A stretch of DNA of 64,000 nucleotides. Origin: Micavibrio sp. UBA5572. GTDB taxonomy: Bacteria > Pseudomonadota > Alphaproteobacteria > Micavibrionales > Micavibrionaceae. The stretch's first letter is position 1; every line of letters begins with the position of its first letter. Both the position numbers and the translations under genes were made by a program. Below, piece after piece: positions 8,753-17,137 of this stretch. A model generated the notes under the pieces. That model ran no database searches. It was not told the DNA's origin and saw nothing but the letters and a program-made list of their open reading frames with translations. The stretch covers positions 5,827-69,826 of the forward strand of contig DIMG01000027.1 of NCBI GenBank assembly GCA_002425415.1. Direction: 5' to 3'.

Positions 8753-8762
8753 GGAGTAACAT

Positions 8763-9188
8763 TTATAAGGTATGACTGATACTCTCGTGTTCGAGTTCTA
8801 ATTGAAAGCTGACTATGTCGTCAGGTTGAATGCTTGTAAGGATAAGAGAGAATTCTTGATGGATTGTGCCATCAATATCTCCATGTTCAATCTCATCCAT
8901 AAAGTCTTTGACCTTAAATTCATAGTCACCATCTATTGTGGCTGAATCATCAAATAGCTCTAATGCTTTTTTTAAGTCACCGACGGTCTTGAGTTTGAGT
9001 GGCAAATCGTCTTGCTTTAATTTTGGTTTTAATTTAGCCGAAGCCGTATTCCAGTCTTTAAAACCAAGGGCTTGTGAGATGATTTCCATGCAGTGACCAT
9101 GGGAAACATCCACCTGGTATTTATCGTTTAAAAATTTACGGACAGTTTTTGCCTTTTGCTTAAGGCTATCTTTTGTAGGTGTAGACAT
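8763..9188 (-). CDS. Glyoxalase-related-domain protein, cargo gene in the head operon
   Basis: A 141-residue protein on the strand opposite to all neighbouring late genes, 10 bases after TerL. The N-terminal half has the motif SHGHCMEIISQALGFKDW, typical of the small domain named glyoxalase-related (pfam20066), which is widespread in plasmids and phages and has no known enzymatic role. The C-terminal half is acidic, without recognised motifs. The ATG at 9188 has ribosome site AAAGG; a TTG at 9197 is less likely. Its position, reverse orientation and higher AT content mark it as a moron. The upstream region 9198-9383 would hold its promoter. Confidence 0.65.
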   Translation of the reverse strand: MSTPTKDSLKQKAKTVRKFLNDKYQVDVSHGHCMEIISQALGFKDWNTASAKLKPKLKQDDLPLKLKTVGDLKKALELFDDSATIDGDYEFKVKDFMDEIEHGDIDGTIHQEFSLILTSIQPDDIVSFQLELEHESISHTL

Positions 9189-9383
9189 CTTATTCAACCT
9201 TTCTGGGACTGTATTTCTTTGCTCGCATTAAGAAAGTCCTAAAAAGTTGGAATTTCTTTTCAAGATATCTGAGAAATTTTCACCATAGCCTAATGGCCGC
9301 GAGCGGCTGGGAATTTCTGAAAAACCAACACAAGAATATTTTTTTATCATCAAAATGTCAATGATAGATCAGGAGAACGACGC

Positions 9384-9614
9384 ATGACTGACACATTGCT
9401 AGAATTGCAAAGCCGATTGGTACAGGCGAAAGAAGCTCGTCATCGCCTGCTGACAGGATCGCAAGAAGTGACCGTCAGTCTGCATGGCTATGGCTCAACC
9501 ACCTATAGCGCCGCCAATGTCGAGGCGCTGGAGCGTTATATTCACGAGCTTGAAGCAGAAATTGCCAAGAAAAGCGGCTCTGCCCGCCGCGGCATTATCC
9601 GCACCAGTTTTTAA
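9384..9614 (+). CDS. gpW-like head-tail joining protein
   Basis: A 76-residue protein matching lambda gpW in size and place between terminase and portal. It has a helical N-terminus (LLELQSRLVQAKEARHRLL), a short strand pair (VTVSLHGYGSTTYS) and a second helix with a basic tail. gpW plugs the portal after packaging and creates the tail attachment site. A clear ribosome site (AGGAGA) precedes the start, and the portal follows 12 bases after its stop. Confidence 0.88.
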   Translation: MTDTLLELQSRLVQAKEARHRLLTGSQEVTVSLHGYGSTTYSAANVEALERYIHELEAEIAKKSGSARRGIIRTSF

Positions 9615-9626
9615 GGACACTCAAAT

Positions 9627-11171
9627 ATGGTTCAACTTTTAGACAGTACAGGCAATCCGCTAAAGGCCAGCGATACGGCGCACCGCGCGGCATCTCACCG
9701 TGCACGTGAGCTTTCCAGCTGGCTGCCACCTTTAGGCTCTGCCGATAGCGATTTGCTGGGTGAATTGCCCACGCTGGTATCACGCTCTCGGGATTTAAGC
9801 CGTAACCATGGTGTGGCGGCGGGTGCGATGCAAACGCTTACCGATAATGTGGTCGGCACGGGTTTGCGTTTATCGGCAACGCCTGATTATCGAGCCTTAG
9901 GCAAAGATAAGACATGGGCGGATGAATGGTCACGCGGGGTGGAATCTCAGTGGCGGGCATGGGCGGAAAGCACGGATTGTGATGCTGCCAAAAGCCTGAC
10001 CTTTGCAGGTATGACATGCCTTGTGTTCCGCTCCAGCATTGTGAACGGTGAAGCGCTGGCGTTGCCACTGTGGCTGGAAAACAGAGGCGCAAAATTCGCA
10101 ACCACTATTCAGCTGGTAGAGGCAGATCGCCTGTGCAATCCAAATGGCAAGCAGGATAGCAAATATCTTCGCGCTGGGATTGAGATTGATGCCTATGGCG
10201 CGCCGCGCGCCTATCATATCCGCAAAAGCCATCCCGGTGATGCCTATTTGGGATTCGGCGTTGATATCAGTGATTGGGAGCGTATTCCAACAGCGACAAG
10301 TTTTGGTCGCCGCCGTGTTCTGCATATTCATGATAAGGAGCGCACAGGCCAACATCGTGGCAAACCGCTTCTTACCTCCATTATGCCGATGTTTAAAATG
10401 CTGGATCATTATGAGCGATCCGAGCTTCAGGCAGCGGTGGTGAATGCCATGATTGCGGCCTTTATTGAAACCCCGCTGGATGGTGAAAGCATTGGTGAGA
10501 TGTTTGGCGGATCGGTGGATGATTATCTTGCTGCTCGTAATGAATGGGATATTCGCCTGCAGGGTGGATCAATTATTCCGATCTTCCCCGGCGATAAGGT
10601 TGCCCCCTTTACGCCAAGCCGCCCCAATAGCGGCTACGGCCAGTTCGTGGAAAATGTCCTGCGCCATATTGGTGCAGGTCTCAATATCCCGTTTGAATTG
10701 TTGATGAAGGATTTTTCTAAAACCAATTATTCAAGCGCACGGGCGGCACTCTTGGAAGCGTGGCGATATTTCTCGGCGCAGCGCCAATGGCTTGCCACCT
10801 ACTGGGCAAGGCCTGTGTACGAGCTGTGGCTGGAAGAAGCGATTAACAAGGGGCTGATTGAAGCCCCTGATTTTTATGAGAACAAAGCCGCATGGACACG
10901 ATGCAAATGGATCGGCCCCGGTCGTGGCTGGGTTGATCCTGTCAAAGAAGCCAAGGCCGCGCACCTTCGGATGCAAATTGGTCTTTCGACGCTGGAAGAT
11001 GAATGTGCCAGCCAAGGTTTGGATTGGGAAGAAGTCTTGGAGCAACTCGCCCGTGAAAAAGCCAAGATCACGGAACTTGGTCTGACGATCAATGATGTGA
11101 ACAGCATCTTAAACACCAACACTCAAGAAAAAGAGGAAAACGATGAGAATTTGGAACCGCATAACCGGTGA
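9627..11171 (+). CDS. Portal protein, lambda B family
   Basis: Forms the dodecameric ring through which DNA enters and leaves the head. At 514 residues it is close to lambda B (533). Recognisable are the early arginine-rich stretch (SHRARELSSWLPP), AAGAMQTLTDNVVGTGL (about 53-69), and IGAGLNIPFELLMKDFSKTN in the C-terminal third (about 350-370), which is characteristic of lambda portals. The C-terminal tail is charged. The protease gene begins 28 bases before its stop. Confidence 0.93.
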   Translation: MVQLLDSTGNPLKASDTAHRAASHRARELSSWLPPLGSADSDLLGELPTLVSRSRDLSRNHGVAAGAMQTLTDNVVGTGLRLSATPDYRALGKDKTWADEWSRGVESQWRAWAESTDCDAAKSLTFAGMTCLVFRSSIVNGEALALPLWLENRGAKFATTIQLVEADRLCNPNGKQDSKYLRAGIEIDAYGAPRAYHIRKSHPGDAYLGFGVDISDWERIPTATSFGRRRVLHIHDKERTGQHRGKPLLTSIMPMFKMLDHYERSELQAAVVNAMIAAFIETPLDGESIGEMFGGSVDDYLAARNEWDIRLQGGSIIPIFPGDKVAPFTPSRPNSGYGQFVENVLRHIGAGLNIPFELLMKDFSKTNYSSARAALLEAWRYFSAQRQWLATYWARPVYELWLEEAINKGLIEAPDFYENKAAWTRCKWIGPGRGWVDPVKEAKAAHLRMQIGLSTLEDECASQGLDWEEVLEQLAREKAKITELGLTINDVNSILNTNTQEKEENDENLEPHNR

Positions 11172-12351
11172 TCCGTGGGCGATTACCGAAACAGCTTTGC
11201 ACACGATTTTGGAAGTGGCCGCGCGTGAAAATGAAGCGCCCGAAGCGGTTGCTGCCAAACTCGGTCGTCAATTGCAAAACAGCTATAACGCTACTGAGCG
11301 TGATGGTGTCGCCATTATTCCTGTGACGGGGCCATTGTTTCGGTACGCCAATATCTTCACGGCGATCAGCGGTGCATCCAGCTATGAATTGATTGCGCGT
11401 GATTTTATGAGCGCCCTTGAAAACCCACAGATCAGCTCGATTATTTTGGATATTGATTCCCCTGGCGGTGAAGTCAATGGCGTGTCGGAGCTGGCCAGCA
11501 TGATTTTTGAGGCACGCGGTACAAAGCCTGTGATTGCTTATGCGTCCGGTGATGCGGCATCTGGTGCGTATTGGATTGCCTCTGCCGCTGATGAAATTGT
11601 GGTATCGGAAACATCGGCGCTGGGGTCAATTGGCGTGGTTGGTATTTACCGTGGTAAATCAACCAAAGAATCTGCTGAAACGGTGGAGATTGTTTCCTCA
11701 CAAAGCCCCCATAAACGCCTTGATCCGATGAGTGATGATGGCCGTGCCAAATTGCAAACGCGCATTGATGCCATGGCGGATGTGTTTGTGTCCACCATTG
11801 CCCGCAACCGATCCGTCACGCCTGATCATGTGCTGGAGCATTATGGCGGTGGTGATGTCATGATTGGCGCACGTGCCGTCAATGCCGGTTTGGCAGATCG
11901 TGTCGGATCATTAGAACGCCTCATCGCAGAACTTTCATCCCCGAAAACCCCAAGCCCTCCGCCAGAGGGCTTTTTTAGTTCAACCCAACCGAAAAAGGAG
12001 AAAAAGCCCATGAACCTTGAACAACTCAAAACTGAACACCCCGATCTGGTTGCATCACTCTACGCAGAAGGATCAGCCAAGGAAAAGCAGCGATTGAAAG
12101 ATATTCTAAGCTGTGAAGCTGCCGAAGGCCGTGAAAAACTGGCGCAGGAAATTGCGCTCAATACCGAGATCAATGCCATGGATGCCCAGCATTTGATGAA
12201 AAGCGCCCCAAAGGATGAGCCAGAAAAACCCCAATCATCTTCGTTTGATCGCGTGATGTCATCCATCCCCAATCCTGAAATCGCCCCTGATGGGGATGAT
12301 CATATCGTTAACGCCGATACGGTTGCCGATCGCATCGCCTCAACCCGCTAA
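11143..12351 (+). CDS. S49-family capsid maturation protease with C-terminal scaffold, lambda C-like
   Basis: Prohead protease of 402 residues. The N-terminal 270 residues are an SppA-type serine peptidase with core IILDIDSPGGEVNG, nucleophile region GDAASGAYWIAS (Ser near 145) and a probable general-base Lys in SPHKRLDP (near 190). A Pro-rich linker (about 270-290) leads to a helical, charged C-terminal part with its own start site at 12010, as lambda C encloses scaffold Nu3. The linker DNA forms a terminator-like hairpin (11952-11976). The start overlaps the portal gene. Confidence 0.9.
   Translation: MRIWNRITGDPWAITETALHTILEVAARENEAPEAVAAKLGRQLQNSYNATERDGVAIIPVTGPLFRYANIFTAISGASSYELIARDFMSALENPQISSIILDIDSPGGEVNGVSELASMIFEARGTKPVIAYASGDAASGAYWIASAADEIVVSETSALGSIGVVGIYRGKSTKESAETVEIVSSQSPHKRLDPMSDDGRAKLQTRIDAMADVFVSTIARNRSVTPDHVLEHYGGGDVMIGARAVNAGLADRVGSLERLIAELSSPKTPSPPPEGFFSSTQPKKEKKPMNLEQLKTEHPDLVASLYAEGSAKEKQRLKDILSCEAAEGREKLAQEIALNTEINAMDAQHLMKSAPKDEPEKPQSSSFDRVMSSIPNPEIAPDGDDHIVNADTVADRIASTR
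11952..11976 (+). terminator. Terminator-like hairpin inside the protease gene
   Basis: An 8-bp perfect stem (AAGCCCTC at 11952-11959, GAGGGCTT at 11965-11972) with a 5-base loop runs into six T residues (11971-11976). It lies in the linker-coding part, about 35 bases before the nested scaffold start. It has the form of an intrinsic terminator although it is in a coding region. Confidence 0.6.
12010..12351 (+). CDS. Nested scaffold protein, Nu3-like, in frame within the protease gene
   Basis: An internal ATG at 12010 follows a strong ribosome site (AAAGGAG, 9 bases away). It would give a 113-residue product identical to the protease C-terminus: acidic, helical, rich in Glu/Lys/Ala, without Cys. 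Lambda and relatives express their scaffold in exactly this way, so an independent product is likely. It guides assembly of the major capsid protein and is removed at maturation. Confidence 0.7.
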   Translation: MNLEQLKTEHPDLVASLYAEGSAKEKQRLKDILSCEAAEGREKLAQEIALNTEINAMDAQHLMKSAPKDEPEKPQSSSFDRVMSSIPNPEIAPDGDDHIVNADTVADRIASTR

Positions 12352-12378
12352 CCCCAAAAATAAAGGAGACCCAAAACC

Positions 12379-12765
12379 ATGAACACTACAACTGGACACG
12401 CTTCAGGTTTTACCGATCAGGGTGAATATAAACCCTGTAATTTACTGGCGGGGGAATATCCCCGCATTGAACGCATCATCACCATTGCTTCTGGCAGTAA
12501 CTTAACCAAAGGCGCAGTCCTGGGGCGCATTACCGCATCCGGAAAGTTTGTCTTAAGTGCTGCTGGTGCAAGTGATGGCTCAGAAACGCCCGATGCAATT
12601 TTGGCAGAAACGGTAGATGCAAGCGCTGAGGATAAACAAGCCGTTGTATATTTCAGCGGTGAGTTTAACGAGAACGCGCTCACGCTTGGCACTGGCCACA
12701 CGGTGGAGAGTATCCGAGGGACTTTACGTTCCAAAAGCATCTTCCTTCGCTCAAACCAATCTTAA
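12379..12765 (+). CDS. Head decoration protein, lambda D-like
   Basis: Trimeric protein that stabilises the expanded head. At 128 residues it is near lambda D (110). It shows the usual opening (FTDQGEYKPCNLLAGEYPRI) and a beta-rich core with GAVLGRITASGKFVLS. It lies between scaffold and major capsid genes with ribosome site AAGGAG, and the capsid gene follows after 20 bases. Confidence 0.88.
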   Translation: MNTTTGHASGFTDQGEYKPCNLLAGEYPRIERIITIASGSNLTKGAVLGRITASGKFVLSAAGASDGSETPDAILAETVDASAEDKQAVVYFSGEFNENALTLGTGHTVESIRGTLRSKSIFLRSNQS

Positions 12766-12785
12766 CCCATAAGGAGAACACCCCC

Positions 12786-13826
12786 ATGTCTGTAGATATT
12801 TTTAGCACCCATGTTCTGACCAAGGTGGTCGAACGGCTGGATCGTCCAAGCTCATTTTTGTTGGATGTATTTTTTGGCCAAGAACAAACCGAAGATAGCG
12901 AAGAAATTCACTTCGATATCGATAAATCTAAACCGCGCCTGACGCCGTTTGTGTCACCGTTGGTGGCAGGTAAAGTCGTGGATGATGAAGGCTATATCAC
13001 TAAAAGCTTTAAGCCAGCTTACGCCAAGGACAAACGCCGCTTTGATCCAAGCCGTCCGCTTAAACGCTCCATTGGTGAAAAAATTGGCGGGACATTATCT
13101 CCGCAACAACGCCTTGAAGCTAATTTGAACCGCACATTGACCAAGCAGCTTGAAAACCTCACCCGCCGTGAGGAAGTGATGGCAGCAGAAGCCTTGCGAA
13201 CTGGTAAAATCACTGTTGCTGGAGAAGATTATCCAACGGTGGTGGTTGATTTTCAGCGTGATCCTGAATTGACTGTGGCGCTGGCTGGCTCATCCCGCTG
13301 GGGTGAAACTGGTGTGAATGCGCTCAACAACCTGGAAGATTGGGTTGCTAAGGTGCAAGAAAAATCAGGTGCCGTTGCCCGCACGGTCGTCATGGACGCG
13401 CTGGCATGGCGTGTGTTTAAGGCAGATGCATCCGTTGAGAAGCTGCTCGATATTCGCCGTTTGCGGGATAACGCCGGTATCAATCTGGGGCCGATTGCTT
13501 TTGGTCAGGGCAATGAGCTTGCCCGCTATGTTGGCTCAATCGGCGATCTGGATTTCTGGGTCTATAATGACCGTTATGTCGATGAAGATGATCAGGTGCA
13601 AAAACTGCTTCCTGATTACACCGTTTTAATCGGCAGCACGTCCCAGCTTGAAGGGACGCGTTGTTACGGTGTCATTCAGGATGAAAAAGCGGCGTATCGC
13701 GCGCAGCGCTTCTTCTCTAAATCATGGCTTGAGGAAGATCCCGCTGTGCGCTGGTTGCTGTTGCAATCTGCGCCACTGCTTGTGCCGTACCGTCCAAACG
13801 CATCATTTTGTGCAACTGTGCGCTAA
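12786..13826 (+). CDS. Major capsid protein, lambda E family
   Basis: Builds the icosahedral head. Its 346 residues compare with 341 in lambda E. It has the family-typical start (FSTHVLTKVVERLDRPSSFL) and a central GxxRWGExGVNxLxxLEDW region (about 173-188). The C-terminus, LLLQSAPLLVPYRPNA, is the usual end of this family. A strong ribosome site (AAGGAG) precedes it, as expected of the most abundant structural protein. Confidence 0.93.
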   Translation: MSVDIFSTHVLTKVVERLDRPSSFLLDVFFGQEQTEDSEEIHFDIDKSKPRLTPFVSPLVAGKVVDDEGYITKSFKPAYAKDKRRFDPSRPLKRSIGEKIGGTLSPQQRLEANLNRTLTKQLENLTRREEVMAAEALRTGKITVAGEDYPTVVVDFQRDPELTVALAGSSRWGETGVNALNNLEDWVAKVQEKSGAVARTVVMDALAWRVFKADASVEKLLDIRRLRDNAGINLGPIAFGQGNELARYVGSIGDLDFWVYNDRYVDEDDQVQKLLPDYTVLIGSTSQLEGTRCYGVIQDEKAAYRAQRFFSKSWLEEDPAVRWLLLQSAPLLVPYRPNASFCATVR

Positions 13827-13840
13827 GGGAGGATTGAGAT

Positions 13841-14215
13841 ATGAAAATAACTGCAATCGTAACCCTGCATGTTGACGGCAAAACAATCCTGCCTGGCAAA
13901 TCGGTTGATATTTCTGATGAGGAGGCAAAGTCATTGATAGATCGTGGCTTTGCCAAATCAGCGGATGCATCGGGTGTGGCAGAACAAAAGCCTGCTCAGA
14001 CCCAGCAACCCGAACCCGCCATTGATGATGTGATCGAGGCGATTGAAATCCTCAATCCTGAAACCGATTTTGCCAAAAACGGCAAGCCAAAGGTGGAAGC
14101 GATAGAAGCCGTTCTTGGTCAAAACATCTCTGCCGAAACACGGGATAAAGCGTGGGAACTTTATCAAAAAGAGTTAGCGGCTGATGAGGCATCGGGCGAT
14201 GACGTTCAGGAATAG
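13841..14215 (+). CDS. FI-like head protein
   Basis: A 124-residue acidic protein in the position of lambda FI, between capsid and FII. The N-terminal 45 residues resemble the small FluMu N-terminal domain (ILPGKSVDISDEEAKSLIDRGFA). After a Gln/Pro linker the C-terminus (about 67-115) reads DVIEAIEILNPETDFAKNGK and continues with a KxxAIEAxLG-type helix pair. A role in packaging or head completion is inferred from position only. It ends in an acidic tail that overlaps the next gene. Confidence 0.65.
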   Translation: MKITAIVTLHVDGKTILPGKSVDISDEEAKSLIDRGFAKSADASGVAEQKPAQTQQPEPAIDDVIEAIEILNPETDFAKNGKPKVEAIEAVLGQNISAETRDKAWELYQKELAADEASGDDVQE

Positions 14216-14525
14216 CGCCATAAAATCGGTGGACGTGCTGTTTAATCGTTTCGGTAAAACGGCACGTCTTATCTTTGCTGATGAAACGGAAATTGATGCG
14301 CTGGTGATCCATCGCCTGCCTGATAAAATCACCGATGTTTTTGATGCGCGGGTGCATTCGGAAACAGATATGTTTGAGATGCGCCTTGCTGATATTCCTG
14401 CAGGTAAAACGCTAGGGTCTATTGTTTTAGATAGCAAGCGTTACACAATGCAGGGCGAACCCGTGAAAGATCAGCATAATCTTATTGTAAAGGTGGATGC
14501 TTATGCGGTTGAAAGCGGCGATTGA
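14199..14525 (+). CDS. FII-like head-tail joining protein
   Basis: About 108 residues, beta-rich (RLIFADETEIDALVIHRLPD; GSIVLDSKRYTMQGEPVKDQ), in the lambda FII position. FII-type proteins bind gpW and receive the tail. The ATG at 14199 has GAGG nine bases upstream; an in-frame ATG at 14184 would add five residues. It overlaps both flanking genes, consistent with translational coupling. Assignment rests on size, position and overall pattern rather than a signature motif. Confidence 0.65.
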   Translation: MTFRNSAIKSVDVLFNRFGKTARLIFADETEIDALVIHRLPDKITDVFDARVHSETDMFEMRLADIPAGKTLGSIVLDSKRYTMQGEPVKDQHNLIVKVDAYAVESGD

Positions 14526-15159
14526 GGGTGACCTTAAACAATATATGAAGGAAGAATATCAAACGGCAGAACGCGCTGTGACGCTCGGCATTCGTGAAGC
14601 CACAACGGGGTTGAAAATGTCCATGCGCCGTCAGGTGCATTCCTCAGGTTTGGGGCAACGCATGGCCAATACGTGGCGCGGCGATATTTACCCGCGTGGG
14701 CAAAATTCCATTCGTGCGGCGGGTCTGGTTTATACCAAGGCCGGTAAGATCATGGCGGGATTTGATGAAGGCACGGTCATTAAATCAAAGGACGGCTGGT
14801 GGCTGGCAATCCCAACACCGAATGCGCCAAAGCGTGGTGTGGGTGGTAAGCGGATCAATCCATCCAACTTTCCTGAGCATCGCTATGGCAAGCTTCGCTT
14901 TATATATCGGCGAAATGGGCCGTCATTATTGGTGGTCGAAAATGTGCAAGCCTCTTACAGCCGTAAAACAGGCGATATGCGTGGCTTTCGTAAAGCCAGC
15001 CAGAGAAACCTGAAAACAGGCCGCAATCTTTCAACCGCAGTGATGTTCTGGCTTGTGCCACAGGTCAAATTATCAAAACTCATTCGCTTCGATGAAGAAG
15101 CCAAGCGCTGGTATGACAAACTGCCACGGCTGATCTTGAAAAACTGGCCTGATGATTAA
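14503..15159 (+). CDS. DUF6441 tail-completion protein (Z-like position)
   Basis: A 218-residue basic protein resembling the DUF6441 family, starting MRLKAAIEGDL. The middle contains GWWLAIPTPNAPKRGVGGKR and a family-like LRFIYRRNGPSLLVVEN. It occupies the slot of lambda Z, a minor tail protein needed at the tail-head interface; function is inferred from that position. The ATG at 14503 is preferred over 14497 because AAGGTGG lies at normal spacing. It overlaps the previous gene by 23 bases. Confidence 0.7.
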   Translation: MRLKAAIEGDLKQYMKEEYQTAERAVTLGIREATTGLKMSMRRQVHSSGLGQRMANTWRGDIYPRGQNSIRAAGLVYTKAGKIMAGFDEGTVIKSKDGWWLAIPTPNAPKRGVGGKRINPSNFPEHRYGKLRFIYRRNGPSLLVVENVQASYSRKTGDMRGFRKASQRNLKTGRNLSTAVMFWLVPQVKLSKLIRFDEEAKRWYDKLPRLILKNWPDD

Positions 15160-15216
15160 CTTTAAAATGACCGCCAAAACTAAAGTATTAGTTTATTTAC
15201 AAGGATTAAAACAAAC

Positions 15217-15651
15217 ATGACATCAAAACGAGAACAGGCCTTAGCGGGCCTTTTTTTATGCCTGCAAAATGGGATGAACGGCGTTGCGGTTTTAAGGAAT
15301 GAGCCATTGCCCACCAAGATCCCTGCATCGGGATTGCTCATTTTGCGTGACGGAGATGCGGGAGAGCCTGAAATAACGCTCTCCCCGACCAGGTATCACT
15401 ATGCCCATGTTGCAGAGCTGGAGGTGCTGGTGCAAAAGCCAAAAACCGATGAACGTGACGCGGCATTAGATGAATTGCTGGTGGCGCTGGGTGACACGCT
15501 CGGCGCTGACACCACGCTCTCAGGTGCGGTGGATTACATGTCCATCGGCTCGCCTGAATTTTTAACCGAAACCGTGGAAGGTGCGCCCGCCATTAAGGCG
15601 GCAGTCGTGCCGATCACACTTGAATATACAACCCTTAATCCACTTCAATAA
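15217..15651 (+). CDS. Minor tail protein, U-like position
   Basis: A 144-residue protein beginning KREQALAGLFLCLQNGMNG, with LPTKIPASGLLILRDGDAGE and a YHYAHVAELEVLVQ strand, a pattern seen in siphophage tail-terminator-like proteins of alphaproteobacterial phages. Lambda U caps the tail tube at the head-proximal end and is similar in size (131). A hairpin with a T-run lies 19 bases after its start codon, inside the coding region. The conserved N-terminus argues that the start is correct. Confidence 0.65.
   Translation: MTSKREQALAGLFLCLQNGMNGVAVLRNEPLPTKIPASGLLILRDGDAGEPEITLSPTRYHYAHVAELEVLVQKPKTDERDAALDELLVALGDTLGADTTLSGAVDYMSIGSPEFLTETVEGAPAIKAAVVPITLEYTTLNPLQ
15236..15257 (+). terminator. 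Terminator-like hairpin at the start of the U-like gene
   Basis: Stem AGGCC (15236-15240) pairs with GGCCT (15247-15251) around a six-base loop, followed by a seven-T run ending at 15257. It lies within codons 7-14 of the gene. The stem is short, so it may act only as an attenuator. Confidence 0.4.
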
Positions 15652-15665
15652 AGGAGAAACATATA

Positions 15666-16607
15666 ATGTCACGCGCTTACGGGTGGAATGCCCGCATGTT
15701 ACTTGGTTTTGAAACCACCTATGGTACGCCCCCGAATGCGGGGGCTTTTCATGTCATCCCCTTTGTCTCAAGCGATTTGGACTCTGCACAAGGGTTGATT
15801 GAATCCAATGTTCTAGGGCTTGGTCGTGATCCGACTGCGCCGTTTCAGGATGTGATCAATGTGGATGGCGATGTTGTTGTGCCGATTGATCTTCGCAATA
15901 TCGGCCTATGGCTCAAAGCCATGTTTGGCGCACCAACCACCACAGGTGATGATCCCTATACCCATGAATTTAAATCAGGGGCAATCACTCTGCCCAGTAT
16001 TGCAGTGGAAGTTGGCTTGCCTGAAATTCCTGACTTCCCTCTATTTACGGGTGTGCGTGCCAACAGCATGGCGTTTAACTTTGCGCGATCTGGTGAGGCG
16101 CAAATCACCGTTGGCTTGATTGGTCAGGGTGAAACACCGCAAACGGTAACGCGCGATGCCAACCCGATCCAAGAGGATTACACACGTTTTTCGCAATTCC
16201 AAGGCTCGGTCAAACAAGGCGGTCAAGCACTCGGCAATGTGACGTCTGCGGCGCTCACCTATAGCAACAATCTGGAGCGTATCGAAACAATCCGCGATGA
16301 CGGCAAGATCGATGGCGTTGATCCAGGCGTTGCCTCATTAAGCGGGAACATCACCGTGCGCTATGCCGATACCACATTGATGGATTCGGCGCGTGCCGGC
16401 ACACCGATTGATCTGGAACTGTCTTACATCATCGATGCAAATCGTCAGCTGGTGATTGAATGTCACGAGGTTTATTTGCCAAAGCCAAAACGCTCAATCT
16501 CTGGGCCGAATGGCATTGAAGCGTCTTACGATTATCAAGGCGCAAAAGATGCCGTGCTGGGCAACATGGTCACGATCACCCTTATCAACGATGTGGAGAC
16601 TTATTAA
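15666..16607 (+). CDS. Major tail tube protein
   Basis: A 313-residue tube subunit of the siphophage tail, in the position of lambda V. The opening MSRAYGWNARMLLGFETTYG and the motif GLGRDPTAPFQDVINVDGDV are typical of the tube proteins of this phage group. The rest is beta-rich, ending ISGPNGIEASYDYQG and a strand pair. Its stop shares a base with the start of the chaperone gene (TAATG). A hairpin with a T-tail lies near codon 21. Confidence 0.85.
   Translation: MSRAYGWNARMLLGFETTYGTPPNAGAFHVIPFVSSDLDSAQGLIESNVLGLGRDPTAPFQDVINVDGDVVVPIDLRNIGLWLKAMFGAPTTTGDDPYTHEFKSGAITLPSIAVEVGLPEIPDFPLFTGVRANSMAFNFARSGEAQITVGLIGQGETPQTVTRDANPIQEDYTRFSQFQGSVKQGGQALGNVTSAALTYSNNLERIETIRDDGKIDGVDPGVASLSGNITVRYADTTLMDSARAGTPIDLELSYIIDANRQLVIECHEVYLPKPKRSISGPNGIEASYDYQGAKDAVLGNMVTITLINDVETY
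15728..15749 (+). terminator. Terminator-like hairpin at the start of the tail tube gene
   Basis: A perfect 7-bp GC stem (GCCCCCG at 15728-15734, CGGGGGC at 15739-15745) with a four-base loop is followed by TTTT. It falls in codons 21-28 of the tube gene. Confidence 0.45.
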
Positions 16608-17137
16608 TGTTAAAACTCAATATCCAAACAGAAGCCTATTGGCTTGAGCTTGGACTGGGCGTGAAGGTTAAGGTGCGCCCATGCACCAGCCCGATTTTCT
16701 ATGCCGCGCGTGCTTTTATGAACAAGCGTTTGACGGAGCTTGGCGAAGAATACCGCAAGCGAAAAGAGATCGGCGCATCGGTGGAAGATCTTCCTGATGT
16801 TGAAAATCCTGAAATTCGTGAAGCGCTGGCCGAGGAATATCTTGCACGCGGTCTTGCCCGAGCGGCCATTGTTGATTGGGAAGGTATTTTGGAATCTGAC
16901 GGTGATGAAAAAGCGCCTGTTACGCCTGAAAAGATTGATGAGCTCATGACAGGGTTTTGGTCAATCGCTGCCAGTTTTTCTCAGCAATATACAGGCGTGC
17001 GGGAGTTAATCGAAGCCGAAAAAAAAGACTTGAGCGCCGCGCCGAATGGCACTTCGGAGACGGTGCAGGATATTGCGGAAACTGCTCCCAAACGTGCCAA
17101 GACTGCCCGTTCGAAGTCAACGCGCCGGAAAGCCTAG
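16607..17137 (+). CDS. Tail assembly chaperone, G-like
   Basis: A 176-residue protein after the tube gene, as lambda G. N-terminal part: IQTEAYWLELGLGVKVKVRPCTSPIFYAAR. The middle is acidic and helical; the C-terminus is basic (RAKTARSKSTRRKA). Together with its frameshifted form it would coat the tape measure during tail assembly. An eight-A run at 17019-17026 provides a -1 slippery site. Beyond that run the zero-frame tail is low-complexity, as expected if selection acts mainly on the -1 frame. Confidence 0.75.
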   Translation: MLKLNIQTEAYWLELGLGVKVKVRPCTSPIFYAARAFMNKRLTELGEEYRKRKEIGASVEDLPDVENPEIREALAEEYLARGLARAAIVDWEGILESDGDEKAPVTPEKIDELMTGFWSIAASFSQQYTGVRELIEAEKKDLSAAPNGTSETVQDIAETAPKRAKTARSKSTRRKA

